A stretch of DNA of 51,305 nucleotides from Planctomycetota bacterium (lineage in GTDB: Bacteria; Planctomycetota; Planctomycetia; Pirellulales; Pirellulaceae). The notes beneath the pieces were generated by a model. That model did not search any database. It was given only the letters and a program-made list of their open reading frames with translations, and was not told the DNA's origin. How positions within the stretch are numbered: position 1 is the stretch's first letter; the number at the start of each line of letters is the position of its first letter. This document shows positions 43,367 through 51,305 of this stretch, one piece after another. Both the position numbers and the translations under genes were made by a program. The stretch lies in contig JAPOIJ010000012.1 in assembly GCA_029979005.1 (NCBI GenBank), forward strand, positions 1-51,305, written 5' to 3'.

Positions 43367-46300
43367 CTATCGCTTCGGATCGCCCACCATTTTTGGCATT
43401 CTTAAATCTCGCTGGCCTCGCGCCCCGGCAAAATCCAGTATACGGATCATCTCCCCTTTGTTTGGAAGTTCACTCTGTTCGAGCTGAGCAATCATTACTC
43501 GAACTTGCTTTTCGTAGTACAGCTGAGAGCGAATGAGTTGTTCAAGATCTGAATCATGCATCGAACCCAAACTTTGACATCCTTCACGATAGACAATTCT
43601 CGAGGACAAAATGGCGGCCACCAGATGCCGTCGATAAATTGGAGGGATTCGCTCAATCACTGAATCTTCGAAAAACGACACTAATGAGGGCGGCAAATAA
43701 GTAGTAACGAACTCGTTCGCAATGGCCTGCTCTTCCGGTAACCAACGCTCGAATCCGTCATTGATCATATCGGCAAGTCGAATCATTTGCTGACTTATCA
43801 TGATACTAATCCGTGGCAAATCGACCTCCGGTTGCCGCAACCGTTCATTGAACAGTCCCAACGCTTCAGTTCCCGCCAACTGCCTCAACAGCTTAAGCAC
43901 TTCTTCGACATAAACAGATTTAATGGATAGAAATTCGGGTTCGCTCAGTAACATGGCTGCAATTATTTCCAGACTGCTGCAGATTACTCCGCACTTGTTT
44001 GCTGATGAGTCCTTTACAATTGACACCCCACTCTGTCCCAAATAATCCCGAGCTTCGTCGGTAATAAAAAGGTTGGCCCCTTCGACAATAATTGCTGAAC
44101 TCGGTTCTCCCCTCGAGTTTAAAAAGTCTCGCCAATTAGTTGCATTAATTGTTGATGGCCGGCCACCGGCTGGCAGGAACACATCGGCAGTCACTTCGTT
44201 ATGCATATTATTGCGGCGAGCAATTTCAGACTCTTCCTTCAACCCGGAAACGAATCCATCGGCTGAAAGTAAGTCTGGAGGAAAACAATGTATTCCCAAC
44301 CCTTGTTCCACCAGAGCCAGCAGGGCCTCTTGGTTCAGCCCTTTGGGATCAACCGCCGACCCCGTCCCATCGGAAATTCCGACGATCGCCACCTTGTCAG
44401 CGTAGTCCCGAATCAAAATTCGAATTGCATTGCCACCGACGTCACCGTCAGGCCCGCCCGTCAATTTAATAGTAAACGCATCGTGGTCAGGATCGATTCC
44501 GTTCTCGATGAGAGCGTACCGCAAAAAAACCAGTACACCCTCACTGGTAACTCCATATTTTTTGTGGTTTATTCCCGACAGCGGTTTACTACTCATAATT
44601 GTGGACGGAAACGCGTAATGCCGCTCGCGACTTCGTTCAACGACCCATTCAATTAAGGCATCAGATACATTTTCATCTGGACCGAGATAAAGATATTCAT
44701 CCTCCGTCGCAGGCTGGTCGACCGCATTCGTCAATTCCAATTCCGTAACCAGATCAAGCAAGCCGTCGACGAAATCTCGCCCGGCTTTCTGATGATCAAC
44801 TCCTGGCTTAATTACCACAACCGCTTTCGCGCCCCCCTCAGCAATGTCTTTATTCTTGAGCTGCTGGGCCGAGGCCAAACGCCAGGCTTCTTCGAAAACG
44901 CGAAGCGAATTATAAAGATAATGCTCCTGATTTCGTGTCGGCACTAACCGCATTCCTCCGCGTGCAACATCTCGAAAGCGAACATGCACTCCGTCGAAGC
45001 CGGAACCAAAGACATAAAAAACCGCGAACGGAGTTTCGCCGCGATTGAGATTCTCAAACACCGAACCGGGCATCCGAAATGCCAGCACACGGCGCCGCTC
45101 GACCGCAAAATTACAACGCTGAATTTCAGAGACTAACTCGACAAACGCCCCGACAATAGCTCTGTCAGTACTATCATTTATTGCCTCAAGTGTTTCACGG
45201 ATCGAATCGTCTGACAAAGTTAAGCCGCCAAAAAGACTTCCCTGCGGACAAAAACGACCAATAAAAAAATCAAGCGACTCGGAAACTAGACTTTTCTGTT
45301 TTAAAAGTGCGCGGGTAATCCGCTCATGAGGAAGCTCGAGATCAGATTTAAAATTCAGTTTATGTTGAGTTAGTTTTGCCAAACCACAGAACACCTCGGC
45401 TTTCTCGAGACCACCAAATTCCTCGATGATTGAAACGCCAGAGCTCGAACTCGACTCAATCACCTCCCCGTCAATACGTAAAAACATCTCCATTTCACGG
45501 CAAACCAAATCACCGAGATCGTCAAAATCGCGATAACGCTCCTGTTTCGACAAGAAAGTCCGACTTGCCTCTTCAAACACCACGTGAAACGTCAGCAAAG
45601 CAACCTCTACCGTGTCGCCAACAACAATATTTTCGCAAAAAGCTCGGCGAATATCATATTCACAATGCCCTAGATAGGTCGCGGCTCGCTGCACAATCTC
45701 TCGGGTCGTTGAACTGGCAGCCGAAATTGTAATTTTGGCCAACTGCTTTCCGCCTGGCACACTTGCACTCCTCAACCGGTAGAGCACCTTGATGTCATTG
45801 ATGTGTTCGGTTTCCCGCAGTGCAATAAATTGCGAGGCGATCTCCTCAGACGAACTCAGAATCTCATGATCACAATGAAACCGTTCGATAAACTGACAGA
45901 CCTCTGGTTCTGTCGCCCCGGTTAATTCCATGACTTCGGCCACGATTTCATCACGGTTGCCTCCGTCCTCGTCGGCCTCCTGAAGTGACCGGGAATCTTC
46001 AATTTTATAATCGAAAACATCGACAATAAAATCTTCGTCCGCGCTAGTAAAAATCTTTGCACCGATCAGCGGAAACTCATCGGGCAACTCATGCATCATC
46101 CTCGCCAACTGCCCGGGATAATTTTGCGTTGAAATAATGGTGACGCGACTTCCATCCTGCTGCCGCAACATTATCTCTTGATCAACATCGCAAACCTTGA
46201 GCGCCACCAACGCTTTGAAATGTTCGAGTCTTTCTGTCTCTCGCAATTGCTCAAAATATTCCTGGGGCAATGAGTTCAACACGTCGGCAATGCGACCGTC

Positions 46301-46417
46301 AATCTGGTCTACAATTTGCTGCCGGAGCAATTGAATTTCCGAGGATTCTATACTCGAATTCGAAAGTGGTTGATGATCCACGACCGGTCCTGTTGGCTGA
46401 AGTGCAGTACCATTCAC
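43367..46417 (-). CDS. Large NAD-dependent glutamate dehydrogenase
   Basis: A 1016-residue enzyme that oxidatively deaminates glutamate to 2-oxoglutarate, linking nitrogen and carbon metabolism. The catalytic half has RDVARGGMRLVPTRNQ (near 489), KNKDIAEGGAKAVVVIKPG (near 526), FTIKLTGGPDGDVGGNAI and IVEGANLFITDEARDYL, all typical of the large NAD-GDH class. The N-terminal ~450 residues are a regulatory part with little recognisable sequence. The length is that of the 115-kDa class best known from fungi, not the 180-kDa bacterial class nor the ~450-residue hexameric enzymes. The start is GTG 46417; the ATG four bases downstream is out of frame. Confidence 0.92.
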   Translation of the reverse strand: MNGTALQPTGPVVDHQPLSNSSIESSEIQLLRQQIVDQIDGRIADVLNSLPQEYFEQLRETERLEHFKALVALKVCDVDQEIMLRQQDGSRVTIISTQNYPGQLARMMHELPDEFPLIGAKIFTSADEDFIVDVFDYKIEDSRSLQEADEDGGNRDEIVAEVMELTGATEPEVCQFIERFHCDHEILSSSEEIASQFIALRETEHINDIKVLYRLRSASVPGGKQLAKITISAASSTTREIVQRAATYLGHCEYDIRRAFCENIVVGDTVEVALLTFHVVFEEASRTFLSKQERYRDFDDLGDLVCREMEMFLRIDGEVIESSSSSGVSIIEEFGGLEKAEVFCGLAKLTQHKLNFKSDLELPHERITRALLKQKSLVSESLDFFIGRFCPQGSLFGGLTLSDDSIRETLEAINDSTDRAIVGAFVELVSEIQRCNFAVERRRVLAFRMPGSVFENLNRGETPFAVFYVFGSGFDGVHVRFRDVARGGMRLVPTRNQEHYLYNSLRVFEEAWRLASAQQLKNKDIAEGGAKAVVVIKPGVDHQKAGRDFVDGLLDLVTELELTNAVDQPATEDEYLYLGPDENVSDALIEWVVERSRERHYAFPSTIMSSKPLSGINHKKYGVTSEGVLVFLRYALIENGIDPDHDAFTIKLTGGPDGDVGGNAIRILIRDYADKVAIVGISDGTGSAVDPKGLNQEALLALVEQGLGIHCFPPDLLSADGFVSGLKEESEIARRNNMHNEVTADVFLPAGGRPSTINATNWRDFLNSRGEPSSAIIVEGANLFITDEARDYLGQSGVSIVKDSSANKCGVICSSLEIIAAMLLSEPEFLSIKSVYVEEVLKLLRQLAGTEALGLFNERLRQPEVDLPRISIMISQQMIRLADMINDGFERWLPEEQAIANEFVTTYLPPSLVSFFEDSVIERIPPIYRRHLVAAILSSRIVYREGCQSLGSMHDSDLEQLIRSQLYYEKQVRVMIAQLEQSELPNKGEMIRILDFAGARGQRDLRMPKMVGDPKR

Positions 46418-46553
46418 CGTCTACCAAGAAGCGGATCAACCACCCCTCAGGTGAGTTCAAACCAAGACTAACCGGATTCTAGGTTTTTGCAATTACCATC
46501 CAAGATACGGTCATTCCTTGACCAAATGATGAACACTTCGCGACCACGGATGC

Positions 46554-48263
46554 TCAATTCGACTCGACCTCGACCCCACCCGTCGCCTTAGACATTTGGC
46601 CGCAATTTGATCCCGAAAATCGATCGAGACGACGGTGAAAAAAAACAACTCTCAAAAGCGAAACAATGATAAGAGCTTCTAAAAATGCAGCCGGCAACCC
46701 TCCTAATGTTGAAAGCGTTTTGACGCCCTCAACCCCACCAGCGAAACAAATCATTATCCAGGCCACCATTCCTACCGTGACGCCCCAAACGATCTTCAGC
46801 CAAGGATTCCCCTCTGGATTATCCGGAGAAATGCCAGTGGAAGATACACTTGCCATCGCTGACATATTTGAGTCAGACGAAGTGACAAAACACACGAATG
46901 CACTTAACAGGTAAAACGTTACTAAACCAACGGCAAACGGAAACTGATTAAGAACTGCTATCGAAACAGATTCATGCCCCTTTGTTGCGATAACTCCCGC
47001 CAAATCAACCGCCCCCTCCGTTTGAAAATAAAGTGCAGTTCCGCTGAAAATCGTCATCCAGGCAATTGCAAAGATCGACGGAAAAACAAAATTGACCAAC
47101 ATAAATTCCTTAACCGTACGCCCGTAGGCAATCCGCCCGAGAAAACAGGCCGTGATCGGAGCCCATGCCATCCAGACCGCCCAGTAAAATACCGTGTACC
47201 CTTTACTCCACTCATCCGGAGCGAAAACTTGCAACTCCCCCGAAGCTGTTTTTGACAATGCTAAATTCCGACCCAGGAAATGCGTGAGGTAATCCCAAAG
47301 AGCGTCACCGCCAAGCGAAAGAAGAAAAAAGGTTGGTACGAACAACAACGGCACCAAAGCCAACCCCAGCAAAAGCCGGGTATTGATATCTGAGAGTATC
47401 CGAATGCCCTTCATTAAACCCGTTGCACTGGAAATTACAAAAGTAAAAACAATGGCAAAGGCAATCATCCCAAGCACCAATTGATTTGCGTTGGGCACAC
47501 CCCACAGATCGTGCAACCCTCCGTTAATCATCAGGATCCCGGAACCAAGAGCGGCAGCCATTCCGGCAACCAGCGAATACAAACAAATCGCGTCTATCAA
47601 CGCGGAACCACGGCCAATCGAAAACCTGCCAAATATTGGCGTCAGCGTTGCACCCAAGGTGAATGGTTGCTTCATGTTGTAGAACGCGAACGCGAACATC
47701 AACGAGGCAACACAATACAGAGAATAAGGAGTAAATGACCAATGCAGATACATGGTCGATAAAGCCAGCACAGCTGCATCGCGAGATCCGGCCTCGACAC
47801 TAGCAAACTCAGGCGGCTTGGTGAGATGATCAATCGGCTCAGCCGTGGACCAAAACAAAATCCCAATCGCAATGGTTGTACAAATTGTGATTGAGAACCA
47901 GTTCCATAGGCTCATCAATGGCTTGGCATTAGGCCCACCTATTCGAACGCCTGCAAAACCAGACTTCCAAAACACAGTGCAACAAATCACCAGGCAAAGC
48001 ATGACCGAAAAGAAAGCACACGCACTAAACAGCCAACCAAATTGATCGAGAACCCATGTATTTGCACTGTTGACTGCAGTGGAAAATTTTCCCGGCACCA
48101 ACTCGCCGTCAATTACTTTGTCAGGACTCCAAAAATTCAGCACGATCGCAGAGAGCAACAGCAAGAACGGAGGCCAGAAAACAAAGTGGTTCAAATCGGA
48201 GAATAATCCTCTTCTGTTCCCATCACGCTCGGAAGCCTTGGGAGGCAACGAATTTGAAACCAT
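46554..48263 (-). CDS. BCCT family transporter (betaine/carnitine/choline)
   Basis: A 569-residue protein with 12 predicted membrane helices, taking up trimethylammonium osmolytes or precursors with Na+ or H+. The family Trp motif in helix 8 is seen as GYTVFYWAVWMAWAPITACF, followed by LGRIAYGRTVKEFM. Helix 3-5 motifs include TIAIGILFWSTAEPIDHL and STMYLHWSFTPYSLYC. The substrate-determining GxG motif near helix 3 is not clearly a choline or betaine type to me, so the substrate is unresolved. The polar N-terminus is about 25 residues. Osmolyte uptake fits a marine lifestyle. It lies 136 bases upstream of the start of the glutamate dehydrogenase on the opposite side of its stop, same strand. 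Confidence 0.93.
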   Translation of the reverse strand: MVSNSLPPKASERDGNRRGLFSDLNHFVFWPPFLLLLSAIVLNFWSPDKVIDGELVPGKFSTAVNSANTWVLDQFGWLFSACAFFSVMLCLVICCTVFWKSGFAGVRIGGPNAKPLMSLWNWFSITICTTIAIGILFWSTAEPIDHLTKPPEFASVEAGSRDAAVLALSTMYLHWSFTPYSLYCVASLMFAFAFYNMKQPFTLGATLTPIFGRFSIGRGSALIDAICLYSLVAGMAAALGSGILMINGGLHDLWGVPNANQLVLGMIAFAIVFTFVISSATGLMKGIRILSDINTRLLLGLALVPLLFVPTFFLLSLGGDALWDYLTHFLGRNLALSKTASGELQVFAPDEWSKGYTVFYWAVWMAWAPITACFLGRIAYGRTVKEFMLVNFVFPSIFAIAWMTIFSGTALYFQTEGAVDLAGVIATKGHESVSIAVLNQFPFAVGLVTFYLLSAFVCFVTSSDSNMSAMASVSSTGISPDNPEGNPWLKIVWGVTVGMVAWIMICFAGGVEGVKTLSTLGGLPAAFLEALIIVSLLRVVFFHRRLDRFSGSNCGQMSKATGGVEVESN

Positions 48264-48403
48264 GATCGCCTCCCCTAAAAAACAATAATCGTTATTGTCA
48301 AACCCCGGAAATCACTTCCCGATACTTAGCCGCGTAAAGCCTATTCCGTGAGCCAGAATTATTAACGGTCAACTTTGCGTGGGCATGTTCAGCTCAACTT
48401 GCC

Positions 48404-49300
48404 CTACTTTATTTGCTTTGAGACGCGTTTGACAAATCTTAACAACAACGGGTGAGCCGGTTTTGCCATTTGTCCGTGGTTATATCCGTCTAGTTCAAAG
48501 ATTTCCACCTGCGGATGCCCAGCAACTTTCAGCATGCGCCAAAAATATGCGTTTTCTTCGTATCTCCCCAGCAATTCCAACTCTCGATCACCCGTGATAA
48601 TCAACATCGGAGCAGCCTCTTTTCTAGCGTGATAAAGCGGCGCCATATCATCCACAACCGGCACCTTATTGCTGATTCCCCGCTCTGCGCGAACGGTAAA
48701 GTGTGTAATTGTGTGACCGCTATAAGGGATCAAACCTGCGATTCGATTCGCGTCGACCTGACATTCCGCCAACCATCGCTTATCCATCCCCACCATCAAC
48801 GTTAAATACCCGCCGGCGGAGTGCCCGCTGACGAAGATTTTCTTATCACTCCCTCCGTATTTTTTGATATTGGCAAATGTCCAAGCGACTGCAGCAGCGG
48901 CATCTCGAATATATTCCGGAGCCTTCACTTTGGGGTGTAATCGATAATCCACGGCAACAACGGCCACCCCCTGATCTAACAATTCCTTGGGAATCGCCCT
49001 ATTGCCCCCCGTAAGCCCCCCTCCATGAAACCAGATCACAGTCGAAAAATCCTTGGCGCTGCTTGGGTAGTAAATGTCTAAGCGACACTTCTCTTTCATG
49101 TAATCAGTAAGCTCATCGCCCTGTCGGTAAAGAAGTCCCGTCTCGGTTTTATAATTGTCGTCTTGACCGCCATCCGTTGGTTCGAACGTCGCCTGAGAGC
49201 CGACTGCAACTGTTTCACCGGCGAGATTTTCGCAGCATACCAACCCAGGTATAAAAAGAACCGCACAAGTGACCGCCACTCCCCACATTTCACATCGCAT
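48404..49300 (-). CDS. Secreted alpha/beta hydrolase (carboxylesterase type)
   Basis: A 298-residue exported esterase. Signal peptide: MWGVAVTCAVLFIPGLVCC with cleavage near CEN. Oxyanion-hole motif HGGGLTGG near residue 88, nucleophile elbow GHSAGG near 155, Asp in ITGDRELE and His in GYNHGQM complete a Ser-Asp-His triad. The HGGG/GxSAGG combination marks the hormone-sensitive-lipase-like or BD-FAE group, often acting on acetylated plant or algal sugars. The frame opens with TTG at 49318, but ATG 49300 is better and six codons later. It is probably an independent transcription unit ahead of the BCCT gene (140 bases). Confidence 0.9.
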   Translation of the reverse strand: MRCEMWGVAVTCAVLFIPGLVCCENLAGETVAVGSQATFEPTDGGQDDNYKTETGLLYRQGDELTDYMKEKCRLDIYYPSSAKDFSTVIWFHGGGLTGGNRAIPKELLDQGVAVVAVDYRLHPKVKAPEYIRDAAAAVAWTFANIKKYGGSDKKIFVSGHSAGGYLTLMVGMDKRWLAECQVDANRIAGLIPYSGHTITHFTVRAERGISNKVPVVDDMAPLYHARKEAAPMLIITGDRELELLGRYEENAYFWRMLKVAGHPQVEIFELDGYNHGQMAKPAHPLLLRFVKRVSKQIK

Positions 49301-50012
49301 TTGGCTTGCCTCAAACAAATTGACTTTAATTCACTGTCGAAACGTCAACGGCGAAATGAAATCCCTAGGAACCGAAATTCTAAACGCTCTCAACCTTAAC
49401 ACCGTGGTCACCCTTTTTTTGCAAGTCCTGAACAATGCTCAGTCACGCGAGCGCAGACACAATTGGCACGCAAAAGCCCTCGCCCCGATGATTGCCCGCA
49501 TCAAGATGAACGGCCATTACAATTATTCCGCTCATCATAAACGCTTTCGATGGGAATCTAAAAACGGAACTCGCTCGAAATTGACAATTAGCCTGGCCGA
49601 CCAAGCGGCCGAGCCTAGTGCCAGCTCCCAAAGAACACTCGATTGGGAATGGGTTTTAAATGAAATGGGTTCGGTTCAGGCGAAACAAGAGAAACGGCAC
49701 CCTCGAAATGCCGCGCGGGGCGGCGGAAAACTTTTCCTGTTCGTTGTCTTTGGACGGTTTGCGCTAAATCGGCGTGAGAATACACCACAAGAAAAAGCTC
49801 AAAAACCCGACAAAAACTGCGTTTCAGACCGTTGTTGGAAATTATCTCAAAGAATCTTGCATTTGGCACTTGGCAAAGTCGAATGGATATACAATACTCT
49901 GCCTCTCCCAAGTCAATTTGCTTGGGATTGTGAGTTTCCTTCTGGCGAACTTCTGTGCGTTTAACGCCCAAAAGATTGTTGGCAAAAAGTTAGGTTTTCT
50001 TCTTGATCACCG
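49301..50012. other. Non-coding stretch upstream of the rRNA promoter
   Basis: About 710 bases. Two overlapping long frames on opposite strands (plus 49269-49964, minus 49615-49971) have no homology I recognise and irregular composition, so I treat both as chance. The last ~45 bases before the promoter are A/T-rich in blocks and could act as an UP element. Confidence 0.45.
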
Positions 50013-50040
50013 TTGACACTTGCCGATGAATGCCTAGAAT
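50013..50040 (+). promoter_or_regulatory. rRNA operon promoter
   Basis: A perfect TTGACA (50013-50018) and TAGAAT (50035-50040, five of six) are separated by 16 bases, with A/T-rich sequence upstream. This is the strongest sigma-70-type promoter in the window and lies about 330 bases before 16S rRNA, the normal place for an rrn promoter. Transcription would start near 50047. Confidence 0.85.
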
Positions 50041-50050
50041 GGTGAACCTC

Positions 50051-50080
50051 ACGAGCGGGATTTCTTCCTGCTCGTTTTTT
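50051..50080 (+). terminator. Terminator-like hairpin just downstream of the rRNA start site
   Basis: A 10-bp stem with one G-U pair (ACGAGCGGGA / TCCTGCTCGT, loop TTTCT) is followed at once by six Ts (50075-50080). It has every feature of an intrinsic terminator but lies only about 5-30 bases into the expected rRNA transcript. It may act as an attenuator, be overridden, or be part of leader folding. Confidence 0.65.
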
Positions 50081-50101
50081 GTTCGCAGTAATTGCGGACG
50101 C

Positions 50102-50136
50102 GTTCTGCCTTCGGGTAGGACTTTGTTCTTTGACAA
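50102..50136 (+). promoter_or_regulatory. boxB-like hairpin and boxA-like antitermination element
   Basis: An 8-bp stem (two G-U pairs) closed by a UUCG tetraloop at 50102-50121 is followed two bases later by TGTTCTTTGACAA (50124-50136), close to the bacterial rrn boxA (TGCTCTTTAACAA). Hairpin-then-boxA is the order of rrn antitermination sites bound by NusB-NusE. Confidence 0.7.
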
Positions 50137-50376
50137 TTTAGTAGATACCTCTTGTTAAATTCTTTTGAATTTATGCAAATCATAAGATCATGTGAACCAA
50201 GCTAGGTAGCATTTATTCCAGCTACCTGGCCCGGTCAAGCAACTGGTTTTTGTTGGCAACAACAAAGCCTTTATTTAATTGGCAATTTGCTGCAGTCTGA
50301 GTCATTACTTCGGTAATGTGATTTCTGCAAACTAACAATGTTAGTCGTCTATGAACTTAGTTTCATAGCAAGCATA
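50137..50376 (+). other. Structured 16S rRNA leader
   Basis: The rest of the leader holds a series of hairpins: AAATTC/GAATTT (50157-50172), GCTAGGTAGC/GCTACCTGGC (50201-50230, one G-U), CATTAC/GTAATG with a UUCG loop (50303-50318), CTAAC/GTTAG (50332-50344) and CTATGAA/TTCATAG (50349-50368). These probably guide leader folding and processing near the 16S 5' end. No tRNA or ORF is present. Confidence 0.6.

Positions 50377-51305
<929 letters not shown>

Noticed and set aside
49269..49964. 231-codon plus-strand frame upstream of the rRNA promoter, and an opposing 118-codon frame
   Set aside because: No recognisable domain, no ribosome binding site, and the first overlaps the start of the esterase gene. 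Composition is irregular; most likely leader/intergenic DNA.

Overview
The window is chromosomal DNA from a planctomycete, most likely a marine Pirellulales-type organism. The 5' two thirds of a 16S rRNA gene at the right edge has planctomycete character. The proteins agree: a serine/threonine kinase fused to a formylglycine-generating-enzyme-like domain, a sulfatase, DUF1571, a PEP-CTERM protein, a bacterial formylmethanofuran-dehydrogenase-type subunit, and several large or small proteins of unknown function that look typical of the phylum. GC content is moderate. Shine-Dalgarno sites are scarce, and several genes appear to start with TTG or GTG. I saw no phage, transposon, CRISPR array or tRNA.

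Layout. 1-6089 (+): the tail of a Gly/Asn/Ser-rich protein, the kinase/FGE-like fusion, and a Uup-type ABC-F ATPase. 6256-7899 (+): a secreted M49-like zinc metallopeptidase. 7909-12924 (-): tex, a conserved small protein and a DUF1571 protein, possibly one transcription unit. 13392-14939 (+): a polysaccharide flippase. 15165-15356 (+): a 63-residue ORF with a near-perfect ribosome binding site behind a structured leader. 15453-19681 (-): a secreted coiled-coil protein, pncC/cinA C-terminal type, purH and a zinc-ribbon protein. 19861-23614 (-): an MFS exporter and an SLC12-like cation-chloride/amino acid permease. 24008-24949 (+): an AEC carrier, convergent with a PQQ-propeller protein. 27099-31286 (+): a 1395-residue protein I do not recognise. 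31414-33093 (+): a secreted sulfatase. 33150-34733: fhcC and mobA, divergent. 34734-35289: an intergenic stretch holding a strong minus-strand terminator and perhaps a small RNA. 35290-37482 (-): glgP. 37887-39681 (+): an acyl-CoA dehydrogenase-like protein and cysC. 39776-41035 (-): a Cys-rich tandem-repeat lipoprotein. 41397-43248 (+): a small membrane protein and an M64-type PEP-CTERM peptidase. 43367-49300 (-): a large NAD-glutamate dehydrogenase, a BCCT transporter and a secreted esterase. 50013-51305 (+): the rRNA promoter, a long structured leader and 16S rRNA.

Most of the window is housekeeping metabolism: purine synthesis, glycogen breakdown, sulfate activation, C1 carriers, glutamate catabolism and osmolyte uptake. 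It is interleaved with planctomycete cell-envelope and secreted proteins. The best candidates for something undescribed are the small ORF with its structured leader, the minus-strand terminator/small-RNA candidate, the rRNA leader with a terminator-like hairpin ahead of a boxB/boxA-like module, the Cys-rich 43-residue repeat lipoprotein, and the kinase whose FGE-like domain lacks the catalytic cysteines.
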